Made by a program: the position numbers and the translations under genes
Assembly: GCF_900110605.1 (NCBI RefSeq)
Contig: NZ_FOFI01000005.1
Location: forward strand, 255,961 to 319,960
Reading direction: 5' to 3'
Length of the DNA stretch: 64,000 nucleotides
Source: Epilithonimonas lactis
Lineage (GTDB): Bacteria; Bacteroidota; Bacteroidia; Flavobacteriales; Weeksellaceae
In this document: positions 8,594-18,338 of the stretch, in pieces
How the letters are laid out: every line of letters begins with the position of its first letter
How positions within the stretch are numbered: position 1 is the stretch's first letter
Notes under the pieces: model-generated
The model's input: only the letters and a program-made list of their open reading frames with translations
Database searches by the model: none
What the model was told of the DNA's origin: nothing

Positions 8594-9040
8594 TTAATGC
8601 GTCTGCACTATCGCTGGGTCGTCATAATTCACCATCCATTGGATTCCGAATTTGTCTTGCCACATTCCGAAATAAGCGCCCCAAAACGTGTCCTGAAGTT
8701 CCATCGTCACTTTTCCACCTTCGGAGAGTTTGCTAAAAAGATTCTGCGCTTCTTCTCTTGAATCTGTGTTGATGGAAATCGAAAAATCATTTCCGTTTTT
8801 ATATTCGCCCATGCCTGGCAGAGAGTCGCTTCCCATCAAAGTTGTCTCTTTGGAAATCGGGAGCGAGACGTGCATGATCTGGTTTTTGAATTCGTCCGCC
8901 AACGGTGGCATTCCTTCTGTTGGTGGCATATCGCCAAATCTTCCCCAAAATGGGACTTTGGTGCCGAATGCAGATTCATAGAATTTAAAAGCTTCTTCAC
9001 ATTGTCCGTGGAATGTGAGATAAGGATTGACTGTTGCCAT
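8594..9040 (-). CDS. VOC-superfamily (PhnB-like) protein
   Basis: 148 aa paralogue of the gene at 8039: VNPYLTFHGQCEEAFKFYES at the start and DTFWGAYFGMWQDKFGIQWM at the end. Same fold and unknown substrate. Flanked on both sides by related small-protein genes on the same strand, which suggests local duplication. Confidence 0.9.
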   Translation of the reverse strand: MATVNPYLTFHGQCEEAFKFYESAFGTKVPFWGRFGDMPPTEGMPPLADEFKNQIMHVSLPISKETTLMGSDSLPGMGEYKNGNDFSISINTDSREEAQNLFSKLSEGGKVTMELQDTFWGAYFGMWQDKFGIQWMVNYDDPAIVQTH

Positions 9041-9078
9041 AGTTTTTTAATAAATGATTAATTATAAATGATAGTTGA

Positions 9079-9603
9079 TTAATATTTCAAGTCTTTATCG
9101 AAATCGTATTTCATTCCTTCATAACCGAGAATCCTGCGCATCAAACCAATCTGTCCGCAGAGATAATCTTCTCTTCCAATGCACATTCCGATGAAATTGA
9201 GAACATTCTCTGGAAAGAAATCGATGTTCATTCCCATCGGAAAAGCTTTTTCTAAATCCTCATCAGAAATCTCCAAAAGTTTGTTGTAAATCAATGGTGA
9301 AATTTGATGAAAGTTTTCTTTCAATTCTTTCAAAGTGGGATAATCAAGGTTTTCATCGAGCGCTTTTCCTTGGAAAAACAAATCGTTGTGCGGGTTTTTC
9401 AAATCTAATCCTAGCACATTTCCCAAAGCGTAACGCATATCCAGAAAATTCCCAACCATCCAAATGATGTGATTGGTCCTGCCTTCGATTCTCTTTTTGG
9501 CATCGTCGTCAGAAATCCCATCCAAAACGAGCAGGAAATTCTGAGAATGACCTCGGAAAGCGGGAATGATGATGTCTAATCTTTTTGATTTTGGTGTGTC
9601 CAT
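9079..9603 (-). CDS. DinB-family protein
   Basis: 174 aa with the four-helix DinB/YfiT character: FLLVLDGISDDDAKKRIEG and the helix with THIIWMVGNFLDMRYALGNV, where the His is a likely metal ligand. The C-terminal CIGREDYLCGQIGLMRRILG is typical of the last helix carrying another ligand. DinB proteins are small metal-dependent thiol-transferase-like enzymes; substrate unknown. It ends 5 bases after the SRPBCC gene begins on the same transcript (9609-10049). Confidence 0.8.
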   Translation of the reverse strand: MDTPKSKRLDIIIPAFRGHSQNFLLVLDGISDDDAKKRIEGRTNHIIWMVGNFLDMRYALGNVLGLDLKNPHNDLFFQGKALDENLDYPTLKELKENFHQISPLIYNKLLEISDEDLEKAFPMGMNIDFFPENVLNFIGMCIGREDYLCGQIGLMRRILGYEGMKYDFDKDLKY

Positions 9604-9608
9604 CGTTT

Positions 9609-10049
9609 TTATTTTTCCGATAATTCTTTGATGATTTGCAGACCTTTCGTGAATCCGTTATCGAACATTTCTTTGTAGTTTTCATCGGAATCCACTTCCA
9701 CTTTCAAAGTTGTTTTGCCATTGTTTTCTTCGAGGTAATAAGCTTCTTTGCTTCCGCTCCAAACTTTCACTTTTTCACTTTCGGTGTCTTCCACGCCATC
9801 GGTTATTTCTCCCAAATGTTTGAAAATCAAATATTTGTTTTCTTCAATTTTATCAATCGTGCTTACCATTCCATTCTTCTTGCTGGCATCCGTAAAATAA
9901 GTTCTACCGCCCACTTTCCAATCGGTCACCATCTGGGAATCTGGACTGAAAAAATGGGTCCATTTGGAATATGTGTCTTCGTTCCAAAGGATGTCCCAGA
10001 CTTTCTCCGCTGGAGCATCGATTTCTGTTTGATACTTAAATGTTTCCAT
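9609..10049 (-). CDS. SRPBCC (AHSA1-like) protein
   Basis: 146 aa START-like fold. KYQTEIDAPAEKVWDILWNE and the central WKVGGRTYFTD are the AHSA1 signature, and the long C-terminal helix FDNGFTKGLQIIKELSEK closes the cavity. These proteins bind small hydrophobic ligands; ligand unknown. Only 5 bases separate it from the DinB gene downstream and 12 from the VOC gene upstream, so the three form an operon. Confidence 0.9.
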   Translation of the reverse strand: METFKYQTEIDAPAEKVWDILWNEDTYSKWTHFFSPDSQMVTDWKVGGRTYFTDASKKNGMVSTIDKIEENKYLIFKHLGEITDGVEDTESEKVKVWSGSKEAYYLEENNGKTTLKVEVDSDENYKEMFDNGFTKGLQIIKELSEK

Positions 10050-10061
10050 AACTTTTTGATT

Positions 10062-10913
10062 TTAAGAATTAAAAGCGTCTTCAATATCTTGGATATTAAT
10101 TTTTTTCATTTTCAGCATTGCGTCAAAAGCTTTTTTGTTTTTCTCGGGATTATCTGTGTTGGTGAGTTCAATCAATTTTTTCGGTGTGATTTGCCAACTG
10201 AAGCCATATTTGTCCTTCAGCCATCCGCACATACTTTCTTCGCCATCTGCCGTTAGTTTGTTCCAATAAAAATCGGTTTCTTCTTGACTGTCCGTCATCA
10301 CCACCATCGATGTTCCTTCCGAAAAATTGAATTGATGTTGATGCGAGCTGTCCATCGCCATCATCGTGTAGCCATCAGTGATAAACTGCGAATGCCCGAT
10401 GTTTCCTTCTGGTTCGCCTTGTCCAGCGGGATATTCCATTATGCCTTCGATTTGGGAATTTGGGAAAATTGAGGTGTAATAGTTCAAAGCTTCTCTGCAT
10501 TTTCCGTTGTTCTTTCCTGTGAACATCATCACGGGCGAGAATTTCTGTTTCGCTTTTTCCGCGCCGTAATACAGTTGCCACGAGATTCCGAACTGGTCTT
10601 CCACCCAAGCGTACTTTTCGCTCCACGGATAAGAATCTAATTCCATCATTACTTTTCCGTTCTCAGACAATTTTTGATAGTAATCTTCCACCTCATCTTT
10701 GGAATCGCACATCATCATCAACGATACTGTGAGATTGGGTTTGAACATTGGGCCAGCGTCCAGAAACATCAATTTCTGACCTTCGATTTCTATGTTGATG
10801 ACCATAGACGTTTCCTGTGTGATGTTAGAATTTCTAAAAATCGAGGTGTAGAACTTTGCAATCTGACTGCCGTTTTGGTTGGTCCAGATGCAGGGAAAAA
10901 TATCGTTGTTCAT
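10062..10913 (-). CDS. Two-domain VOC (PhnB-like) protein
   Basis: 283 aa made of two tandem PhnB-like domains (about 1-130 and 135-283), each with the pattern of a start strand, a central MVVMTDS/MMCDSKDE strand and a terminal FGISWQLYYG or YGFSWQITPK strand. Often labelled 3-demethylubiquinone 3-methyltransferase in databases, but nothing here supports that activity. First gene of the minus-strand VOC-SRPBCC-DinB run. Confidence 0.88.
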   Translation of the reverse strand: MNNDIFPCIWTNQNGSQIAKFYTSIFRNSNITQETSMVINIEIEGQKLMFLDAGPMFKPNLTVSLMMMCDSKDEVEDYYQKLSENGKVMMELDSYPWSEKYAWVEDQFGISWQLYYGAEKAKQKFSPVMMFTGKNNGKCREALNYYTSIFPNSQIEGIMEYPAGQGEPEGNIGHSQFITDGYTMMAMDSSHQHQFNFSEGTSMVVMTDSQEETDFYWNKLTADGEESMCGWLKDKYGFSWQITPKKLIELTNTDNPEKNKKAFDAMLKMKKINIQDIEDAFNS

Positions 10914-10973
10914 AATTTATAATTGATGAATGATAAATGATAAATGATAATTGATAATTGATGTCCTGAAATA

Positions 10974-11387
10974 TTATCTGCTTTCCGAATATTTTTTGAA
11001 ATTATCCAAAATCGCTTGCCAGCCATCTTTTTGGAAGTCCAGCGGATTCATATTTTCTGGGTCGAAGTTTTCTGTGATTTTGGTTTTGTTATCAGATAGT
11101 TTTTCAAAGATAACTTCGATATTTCTATGGTCTTCGAAATGGTATTTGAGACGTTCGTTTTCTACAACCTCATCATAAATCCCAACCAGATCGAAACCGA
11201 AACTTCCGTCTTTGGCTTGCATTCTCACTTCCAATTTTCCACCAACTTTCAAATCGTTTTTTGCGGATGGACATTCCCAGCTCTCGTGTGCAAAGTTCCA
11301 ATTCACGATATGTTCTGGATTGTTGAAGAAATCCCATACTTCATTCAAAGGTTTATTGATTTCCGAAGTTACTGTCAGTTTTTGCAT
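10974..11387 (-). CDS. SRPBCC (AHSA1-like) protein
   Basis: 137 aa START-fold protein similar to the one at 9609: VTSEINKPLNEVWDFFNNPE, LKVGGKLEVRMQAKDGSF and the C-terminal GWQAILDNFKKYSESR helix. Ligand unknown. Between it and the two-domain VOC gene lies a run of near-repeats of ATGATAAATGATAA (about 10919-10960). Confidence 0.9.
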   Translation of the reverse strand: MQKLTVTSEINKPLNEVWDFFNNPEHIVNWNFAHESWECPSAKNDLKVGGKLEVRMQAKDGSFGFDLVGIYDEVVENERLKYHFEDHRNIEVIFEKLSDNKTKITENFDPENMNPLDFQKDGWQAILDNFKKYSESR

Positions 11388-11475
11388 TTGTATTTGTTTT
11401 GAATTTGTTTATTTCAAAGTTAAATTTCTTTTCGATTCCACAATTTCAATTGACAAAAAAATTTTTATGCAAAAC

Positions 11476-11503
11476 AAAAAATCACTCCTAAAAGAGTGAT
11501 TTT
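11476..11503 (-). terminator. Terminator after the DUF3108 gene
   Basis: AAAAATCACTC and GAGTGATTTT (11494-11503) form a stem with a six-base loop directly after the minus-strand gene ending at 11511. Confidence 0.8.
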
Positions 11504-11510
11504 CAATATA

Positions 11511-12272
11511 TTATTTTTCAAATTTTATCGGATACTTGACATTGGCATAACTGTCTATACTTGCCTTGAGCGATCCTACGGCGAGTTCTGCTTTTATCAA
11601 TACTGGCACTTTATTCTGATCATTGGTGACCCACATCGTCACGCCTTCTTTATCCTTAAAAACCCTTCCACTTACAACGGAAGGAATAATTTTAAGACAA
11701 TTGACTTTACCAAATTTTGTTGAGATCTTCTCCGTTCCGACCACTTTCAATTGAAATGGGAACAATTCGTCATCGATCCAGACACTCATTTTCAGTACAC
11801 TTCCGACTTTTAAATTGTCAACGCTTCTCAAATAATAGAAACAAGATAAAATGTCCTGAACATCGTTTGGAACTTTTACCGTTTTCGCCGGTCTGTCCGT
11901 GTGTTTCTTATCGACCAGGACCAAAGTATTGTTGTTTGTGTTGAACGTGCTTTGAAGATGCTGCGTGTAGCTGCCTTCCGAAACATTCCTCACATAGAAC
12001 AAAGGCTCCTTCTTTTCACTGATATAACTTTCGTAAACATCTTCTACTTTGAAAAAGGCCTTAGCAGCACCGCTGGTTTTTCCCACACCTCTCACGTAGA
12101 ATGCAGGCTGACCTTTATATGAAGTTTTGGTTGTAGATAAAGTAGCGTTACCGGCAGTGATGAATCCATAATGAATCCTAAAACTGATGCTCTCTCCAGC
12201 GTTGATATTATCAAACTGCGCAGAAAGTGCAGAGAACACGAAAACACCGATAAATAAAAATAGATTCTTCAT
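11511..12272 (-). CDS. DUF3108 domain secreted protein
   Basis: 253 aa with signal peptide MKNLFLFIGVFVFSALSAQ. The mature part starts FDNINAGESISFRIHYGFIT and includes YKGQPAFYVRGVGKTSG and VWIDDELFPFQLKVVGTE, the features of DUF3108 proteins, which are periplasmic or outer-membrane-associated and have no known activity. It is monocistronic, flanked by terminators on both sides. Confidence 0.85.
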   Translation of the reverse strand: MKNLFLFIGVFVFSALSAQFDNINAGESISFRIHYGFITAGNATLSTTKTSYKGQPAFYVRGVGKTSGAAKAFFKVEDVYESYISEKKEPLFYVRNVSEGSYTQHLQSTFNTNNNTLVLVDKKHTDRPAKTVKVPNDVQDILSCFYYLRSVDNLKVGSVLKMSVWIDDELFPFQLKVVGTEKISTKFGKVNCLKIIPSVVSGRVFKDKEGVTMWVTNDQNKVPVLIKAELAVGSLKASIDSYANVKYPIKFEK

Positions 12273-12324
12273 TAAACTTATTTGAAATCTTGTAAGACAA
12301 ATTATTTGCCAAAATTAAAAAACA

Positions 12325-12349
12325 AAAACCCTTCTAGGCGAAGGGTTTT
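12325..12349 (-). terminator. Terminator after the glg cluster
   Basis: AAAACCCTTC (12325-12334) pairs with GAAGGGTTTT (12340-12349), 17 bases downstream of the glgC stop. Confidence 0.85.
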
Positions 12350-12366
12350 ATAAAAAGATATTAATA

Positions 12367-13635
12367 TTACATAATATTGGTTCCATCTGGGATTACTGCA
12401 TTTTTCTTGATCACTACGATTCCTTCTTTGATCGAGTGTGTATCGTAGTCTCCGTCTGGATGATGTTTTCCACCAATGATCCTTACGTTGTTTCCGATGT
12501 AGCAGTTCTTGTCCAAAATTGCTTTGTCTATATAACAATATTTCCCAATGCCCATACTTGTGATGCCATCTGCTTCATTTTGTACCACTTGCTGAGCAGT
12601 CTGATAGTAATCTGCTCCCATCACATAAGAATTGACAATCGTAGAACCGCGATCGATCCTAGTTCTATTGCCAATGATGCAATTCTCCACTTTGTCTGCC
12701 ATAATGATACAACCATCTCCAATAATCGTCTTACTCACGTAAGAACCATTAATCTTCGACGGCGGAAGCATCCTAGCTCTTGTATAGATCGGATTGGAAC
12801 TAAACAGATTGAATTGTGGAAGGTCCTGAGCAAGATCCAGGTTTGCTTCATAAAAAGATTCGATAGTACCAATGTCTGTCCAATAGCCATCGTATTGATA
12901 GCTCAAAACACTGTAGTTTCCAATGGCCGCCGGAATGAAATCTTTACCGAAATCGTCACCTTCGTGCTCATCAAACAGTTTTCTCAACACATTTTTTGTA
13001 AAGACGTAGATTCCCATCGATGCAAGATATTCCTTGCCTTTTGATTTGCTTTCGTCGCTCACCTCGGATTTCCAATCATTCAAGACCTCGTAACCTGGTT
13101 TTTCTGTGAAAGAAGTGATATTTCCCTCTTCATCGGCTTTCATAATTCCAAATCCAGTAGCATCTTTTGCATTCACAGGAATGGTTGCAATGGTGATATC
13201 GCCACCTTGCTCTTTATGAAAATCTATCATTTGTTGGAAATCCATCTGATAAAGCTGGTCTCCGGAAAGAATCAAGATATATTCATATTCATATTTTTCC
13301 AAATGCTTCATTGTTTGACGAACCGCATCGGCTGTTCCCTGATACCAATTTTCGTTCTCAACATTTTGCTCAGCAGCTAGAATATCTACAAAACCTTTGC
13401 TGAAGATATCGAAGTGATAAGAATTTTTGATGTGAGAATTGAGTGATGCAGAATTGAACTGGGTCAAAACTAAAATTCTGTTAAGTCCAGAATTAAGGCA
13501 ATTTGAAATTGGGATATCTACCAAACGGTACTTTCCTGCAATTGGAACTGCTGGTTTTGATCTTGTATTGGTCAATGGAAATAATCGGCTTCCTCTTCCG
13601 CCTCCTAAGACAATGGAGATTACACTTTCTTTCAT
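12367..13635 (-). CDS. glgC: Glucose-1-phosphate adenylyltransferase
   Basis: Makes ADP-glucose from glucose-1-phosphate and ATP, the committed step of glycogen synthesis. The N-terminal nucleotide-binding motif GGGRGSRLFPLT is followed by RSKPAVPIAGKYRLVDIPIS; DQLYQMD and the C-terminal left-handed beta-helix with repeated I-x-x-x-x-x hexads (GDGCIIMADKVENCIIGNRT) complete the family layout. 422 aa is the normal length. Last gene of glgB-glgA-glgC on the minus strand. Confidence 0.96.
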   Translation of the reverse strand: MKESVISIVLGGGRGSRLFPLTNTRSKPAVPIAGKYRLVDIPISNCLNSGLNRILVLTQFNSASLNSHIKNSYHFDIFSKGFVDILAAEQNVENENWYQGTADAVRQTMKHLEKYEYEYILILSGDQLYQMDFQQMIDFHKEQGGDITIATIPVNAKDATGFGIMKADEEGNITSFTEKPGYEVLNDWKSEVSDESKSKGKEYLASMGIYVFTKNVLRKLFDEHEGDDFGKDFIPAAIGNYSVLSYQYDGYWTDIGTIESFYEANLDLAQDLPQFNLFSSNPIYTRARMLPPSKINGSYVSKTIIGDGCIIMADKVENCIIGNRTRIDRGSTIVNSYVMGADYYQTAQQVVQNEADGITSMGIGKYCYIDKAILDKNCYIGNNVRIIGGKHHPDGDYDTHSIKEGIVVIKKNAVIPDGTNIM

Positions 13636-13721
13636 AAATGAGTTTTGGTTATTTTATGATTTTGTTATCGATTAAAGTTAATCATTCTTTGCCAATATTA
13701 AGCCAATGTGAATCGAAATCA

Positions 13722-15128
13722 CTAATAATTATAAAGATTTTCATAATTTTTAGCCGACTTTTCCCAAGAGAAATCAAATGACATATTATTATAGATCAAT
13801 CCCTTCATCAGATTCTTTTGGCTGTAGATATGCAAAGCCCGTTTGATGGCGTGCACGGCATCTTCTGCACCGGCATTTGTAAAATTAAGCCCACTTCCGC
13901 CACTGGATATATCCTGAACTGTATCTCGCAGACCGCCGGTATATCTTACAATAGGAACAGTTCCGTATCGCATCGAGTACATTTGGTTAAGTCCACAAGG
14001 CTCTACTCTGCTTGGCATCAACAAAAAATCTGCCGACGCGTAGATCTGATGAGATAAATATTCTTTGTAACCCAAATCGATTGCGAAGTTGACATTGAAT
14101 TTATATTGCAATTCTTTCAGTTTGTTTTCAATATCCTGATTTCCGGAACCTAAGACTATGATATTCAAAGCACCATTGGTTTCCTGGATGCTTCGTTCTA
14201 CGATCTCTGGCAAAAGGTCTGCTCCTTTTTCACCTGCAAAACGGCCGATGAATCCGAAGAGTGGAAGATTAGGATTAAGGCCGTACTCTGCACAGATCAC
14301 CCTTTTGTTTTCCCACTTTCCTTCTTCTGCGTAATCTTTATTATAATTGAATTTCAGCATTTCATCTTTCTCAGGATCCCAAACTTCCATATCAATTCCG
14401 TTAATGATCCCGAATGCTTTTTGTCTTTCTTGATCCATCAATGGTTCAAGGCCTTGGAAACTATAGAACAACTCCTGCAAATAACCGCCGGAAACAGCAT
14501 TGAAGGCATTACAACTCTTGATCATCGCTGCCATTGGATTGATCCTTCCGTTCCAGTCCAAAATCCCAGATTTCCAACCGTCGAAATGAGGTAAGAAGCT
14601 GGACATCTTCCAATCCATACTTCCCTGATATTCGCCATTATGAATCGTTCCGATGGTCTTAACGCCTTTCAAATAGCTAAATTCATAGCAATTGTCGATC
14701 ATAAAAGGAACCAAACCTGTGTGATAATCGTGGCAATGGAAGACATCCGGACGGATCTGCATCGCACTCAGCCAATGCAAAACACCGTGCTGGAAGGCAA
14801 TGAACTGCTGACTCTCGTCCCAATAACCATAAACACTTTCACGGTCCAAAAGTCCTGGAATCTTGACCAAATAAAGGTCAAAACCGAGAACATTGCTTTT
14901 CTCTTTGAAAACTTGGACCTGGTACATATTGAATGACTGATGGATAAAGCCATCAAAGACCACTTCAAAGTCATGGTTATAGAAAAATGGTTTGTTGTAC
15001 CAAGGCATGATCACGCTGGCATCCAATCCCATTTGGTTTTGATATTTTGGTAGAGCTCCTACCACATCTGCCAGTCCACCGACTTTTGCAACAGGATAAC
15101 ATTCCATCGAGAGGTGAAATATCTTCAT
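13722..15128 (-). CDS. glgA: Glycogen synthase
   Basis: GT5 glycosyltransferase that extends alpha-1,4-glucan from ADP-glucose. The K-x-G-G nucleotide-binding loop is at residues 15-18 (KVGGLADVVGALPK), and the C-terminal PSRVEPCGLNQMYSMRYG is the GT-B acceptor/nucleotide motif. 468 aa is normal. Its start lies two bases after the glgB stop, indicating tight co-transcription and likely translational coupling. Confidence 0.96.
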   Translation of the reverse strand: MKIFHLSMECYPVAKVGGLADVVGALPKYQNQMGLDASVIMPWYNKPFFYNHDFEVVFDGFIHQSFNMYQVQVFKEKSNVLGFDLYLVKIPGLLDRESVYGYWDESQQFIAFQHGVLHWLSAMQIRPDVFHCHDYHTGLVPFMIDNCYEFSYLKGVKTIGTIHNGEYQGSMDWKMSSFLPHFDGWKSGILDWNGRINPMAAMIKSCNAFNAVSGGYLQELFYSFQGLEPLMDQERQKAFGIINGIDMEVWDPEKDEMLKFNYNKDYAEEGKWENKRVICAEYGLNPNLPLFGFIGRFAGEKGADLLPEIVERSIQETNGALNIIVLGSGNQDIENKLKELQYKFNVNFAIDLGYKEYLSHQIYASADFLLMPSRVEPCGLNQMYSMRYGTVPIVRYTGGLRDTVQDISSGGSGLNFTNAGAEDAVHAIKRALHIYSQKNLMKGLIYNNMSFDFSWEKSAKNYENLYNY

Positions 15129-15130
15129 AT

Positions 15131-17080
15131 TTATTTTTTCTTTTTAATAAGACCTTTGTCTTTTGATTTTTGTTTGATGACCTTGTTCTGTTTCAAAACC
15201 ACACCAGACAATGGCGGCAATCTCAAAATGATTGAATTTTCCCGATTATCCCAGCCTTCATCCAGTTCTTGAGAAATGACCGCTTCTACTCCGCTTCCGC
15301 TATATTTTGTATCATCGGAATTGAGAATCACTTCCCATTTTGTGTCTTTTTCTACGCCAATTCTGTAGTCAAAACTGTTGGGTGTAAGATTGAGAACCGT
15401 CATTAGAACTTCTTTATTTTCTTTACTTTTTCTAAGGAAAATAAAAATCGAGTTATCTTTGTCATCAGCATTGATCCATTCGTATCCGTTTGGTGAGAAT
15501 TGTTGCTCGTACAATGCAGGATTTGATCTGTAAAGCAAATTGAGGTCTTTTACAAAATTCTGAAGGTCTTTGTGAACCGGATATTCCAGCAAATGCCAAT
15601 CGAGGGAGGTTGTAAAATTCCATTCGTTGGTTTGGGCAATCTCATTGCCCATGAACAATAATTTTGCGCCTGGATTTGTGAACATATAAACATACATCGC
15701 ACGCAGATTAGCAAACTTTTGCCACTCATCACCTGGCATTTTATAGATCAAACTACTTTTACCGTGAACTACTTCATCGTGAGAAAGTGGCATCATATAA
15801 TTTTCATTATACATATAGACACTTGTGAAAGTAATCTTGTTGTGATGATATTTTCTTGCGATTGGATCTTCCTTGAAATAATCCAGCGTATCGTGCATCC
15901 AGCCCATCATCCACTTCATTCCGAAACCAATACCGTCTTCGTGGACAGGTTTTGTGAGCCTTGGAAAATCTGAACTTTCCTCGGCGATTGTCTGTACATC
16001 GGGAAATTCACCATACACAGCGACATTAAAATCCTGAAGGAATTGTTTCGCTTCCAGATTGACATTCGTTCCGTAGATATTCGGTTCCCATTCGCCTTCG
16101 TTTCTGGAGTAATCCAGATGAAGCATCGATGTCACCGCATCTACCCGAAGTCCATCCGCGTGATATCTATCAAGCCAAAAGATAGCATTTGAAATTAAAA
16201 ATGATTTGACTTCCGGTCTTCCATAATTGAAAATGTAGGACTTCCAATCCGGGTGGAAACCTTTTCTCGGGTCTTCGTGTTCATACAAAAATGAGCCGTC
16301 GAAAAAGTGTAAACCATTGGCATCTCCTGGAAAATGCGAAGGCACCCAATCCAGGAAAACGCCAATGTTATTTTTATGAAGTTCGGAAATGAGGTACATC
16401 AATTGCTGTGGCGAACCAAATCTGTTCGTTGCGGCGTAAAATCCAGTGATCTGATAGCCCCAACTTGGGTCATAAGGATATTCCATCACGGGCATCAACT
16501 CTACGTGAGTGAAATTCATCGCCTTGAGATATGGAACTAATTTGTCCGCGATTTCGCCATAACTAAGATAGCGTTCTGGATTGCCAGGATCGCGCATCCA
16601 AGAACCAAGATGGACCTCGTACACAGACATTGGCGATTCCAAACTGTTATGCTTTGCGCGATCTTTCATCCAATCTTCATCCTGCCATTCATACCAAGTG
16701 GTGCAAACGACAGAGCTGGCTTGCAAAGCTTTTTCAAAACAAAGTGCATACGGATCTGCTTTTTCTAGCAAAATTCCAGTATTGGTTCGGATGCCATATT
16801 TATAAACTTCACCAAAATCGAGACCTGGAATAAAACCTTCCCAAATCCCAGATTGGTCCCAGCGTCCTGCCAATTGATGGGAAAATGAATTCCATTGGTT
16901 GAAATTCCCGATCACGGAAACCTCTGTTGCCGTTGGTGCCCAAACTGAAAAATAAACGCCTGAAACGCCGTCCACTTCAACTTTGTGAGAGCCAAACTTC
17001 TCGTAGAGTCTGGTGTGTTTTCCTGAGCGGAAAAGATAAATATCGAAATCGGAAAATAGAGAATAAGGCTGAACGGTCAT
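15131..17080 (-). CDS. glgB: 1,4-alpha-glucan branching enzyme
   Basis: GH13 enzyme that makes alpha-1,6 branches in glycogen. An N-terminal CBM48 module (GVYFSVWAPTATEVSVIGNF) precedes the catalytic barrel with DGLRVDAVTSML (nucleophile Asp), the acid region around QTIAEESSDFP, and PLSHDEVVHGK. The ATG at 17080 (MTVQPYSLFSDFD) is chosen over one at 17125 because the latter adds an unconserved tail. First gene of the glgBAC operon. Confidence 0.95.
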   Translation of the reverse strand: MTVQPYSLFSDFDIYLFRSGKHTRLYEKFGSHKVEVDGVSGVYFSVWAPTATEVSVIGNFNQWNSFSHQLAGRWDQSGIWEGFIPGLDFGEVYKYGIRTNTGILLEKADPYALCFEKALQASSVVCTTWYEWQDEDWMKDRAKHNSLESPMSVYEVHLGSWMRDPGNPERYLSYGEIADKLVPYLKAMNFTHVELMPVMEYPYDPSWGYQITGFYAATNRFGSPQQLMYLISELHKNNIGVFLDWVPSHFPGDANGLHFFDGSFLYEHEDPRKGFHPDWKSYIFNYGRPEVKSFLISNAIFWLDRYHADGLRVDAVTSMLHLDYSRNEGEWEPNIYGTNVNLEAKQFLQDFNVAVYGEFPDVQTIAEESSDFPRLTKPVHEDGIGFGMKWMMGWMHDTLDYFKEDPIARKYHHNKITFTSVYMYNENYMMPLSHDEVVHGKSSLIYKMPGDEWQKFANLRAMYVYMFTNPGAKLLFMGNEIAQTNEWNFTTSLDWHLLEYPVHKDLQNFVKDLNLLYRSNPALYEQQFSPNGYEWINADDKDNSIFIFLRKSKENKEVLMTVLNLTPNSFDYRIGVEKDTKWEVILNSDDTKYSGSGVEAVISQELDEGWDNRENSIILRLPPLSGVVLKQNKVIKQKSKDKGLIKKKK

Positions 17081-17384
17081 AGAATATTGGTGATGATTGA
17101 TAATTGATAAATGATTTTTAATCAAATATTACAACCTTACCAAGATAAAGAAATTAATCGATACATAGTAATTTTTTTTGTTAATTTGATATTACGTGAT
17201 AGATCGGAGGTGGTCTTAGTTACTTTGAAGTTAAATTCTTCATTGTGACCGAAATCATTTTGATGATAACCCAGTCCATCCTCAAGCAGATATCGTTCCA
17301 TTGGTAAGAAATATTTTGAAGTGGAAGGTTTTTGCAATGATAATATTGCTTTTCTCAAACTTAAAAAGAAGGATTTTTTAGATA
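17081..17384. other. Intergenic stretch upstream of glgB
   Basis: No convincing gene seen. A 90-codon open frame on the minus strand (17137-17409) overlaps the end of the next gene, lacks recognisable features, and is judged chance. The region probably holds the glgB promoter, but I see no clear one. Confidence 0.5.
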
Positions 17385-18107
17385 TCAGGGATTGACCGTT
17401 TGTGCCCACAGGTAGGTTCCGACATTTTTTTCCGTCTTTTCGAGTTGTGTTTTGGTGGACTCAAAATCCAATGTTGCGATGATGAAAAGCCATTTTGTAT
17501 TTTGTGGGACGCTAAAAGACCAATCTTGTGCTGGCACATTTTCTTTTTCTCTCAGCAATAGCGATAAGGACGAAAGCACTTCGACATCCACCATTTTAAA
17601 ATTCAGATTGGTTGACACGGCGTAAAAATTAAGTTTTGCGGTGGTGGCATTTTTCGGTGCTCTTACCTGATCTCCCCAAGCTAAAGCAGGAAGGCTAATG
17701 CTCATTGTTTGATCTACAATTTCATTATATTTTGGATAGAAGTTGGTGTAGCGCTGCCACTCTACTTTCGGGTTGAAGTTGAAGCCAATCATCGCTTCGG
17801 GATCCTGGAAACTAAGGAGCATCGTTCCGCTTTCGGTGACTTTGCTTGAAATCGTTTTGAGCAATCTTGTCTTGTGCTTTACTGCTTGGTATTGATGGGA
17901 AACCAGACCTATTTTATCTTTCAGAAGATCTCTATACAGTTTTTCCTTCACTCCAGCCAAAGCAAACTTTTCGGCTTCTGCTTTAGTATTTTTGGTCTGT
18001 TTTGGTTTGTTTCCTTTTTCGCGGACGTAAACTCTATCGCCATCATTGACGAAAACCAGATTGCCTACGGCACCGCTCAAGTTGCCATTCTTTTTCAATC
18101 TTGCCAT
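17385..18107 (-). CDS. Hypothetical protein (possibly DUF6266-like)
   Basis: 240 aa without signal peptide. The N-terminus MARLKKNGNLSGAVGNLVFV, followed by basic RVYVREKGNKPKQTKNTKAE, resembles the short start of DUF6266-type proteins of Bacteroidota (G-x-x-G-N-x-V-x pattern). The rest is mixed alpha/beta with no known motif. Single gene next to the integrase. Function unknown. Confidence 0.7.
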   Translation of the reverse strand: MARLKKNGNLSGAVGNLVFVNDGDRVYVREKGNKPKQTKNTKAEAEKFALAGVKEKLYRDLLKDKIGLVSHQYQAVKHKTRLLKTISSKVTESGTMLLSFQDPEAMIGFNFNPKVEWQRYTNFYPKYNEIVDQTMSISLPALAWGDQVRAPKNATTAKLNFYAVSTNLNFKMVDVEVLSSLSLLLREKENVPAQDWSFSVPQNTKWLFIIATLDFESTKTQLEKTEKNVGTYLWAQTVNP

Positions 18108-18338
18108 TTTTTTGTGTTTTTAGGTTATGGTTTATGGTGGTACTGTTAACCCACCGTTCGATTTTAGAGCAATGTAAAAGTAACAATAATCCGATACAGA
18201 TGTAATATTTTATTGGACTTTTATTGGAGTTGTGATGGATCTGTATTGGAGAAGCTTCGTAGGAAATTCGGAATTGTGAGATTTGATCGTCTCGGTAGGT
18301 AAAGTTAATGAATTTTTGGGATTCTTTTTCTTCTCAGC

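Noticed and set aside
10919..10960. A functional tandem repeat near ATGATAAATGATAA
   Set aside because: Similar AT-rich near-repeats occur before several unrelated genes (5013, 9050, 17095); probably simple-sequence drift.
17137..17409. A 90-codon frame on the minus strand before glgB
   Set aside because: It overlaps the end of the 17385 gene, has no recognisable start context or family and sits in an intergenic gap.
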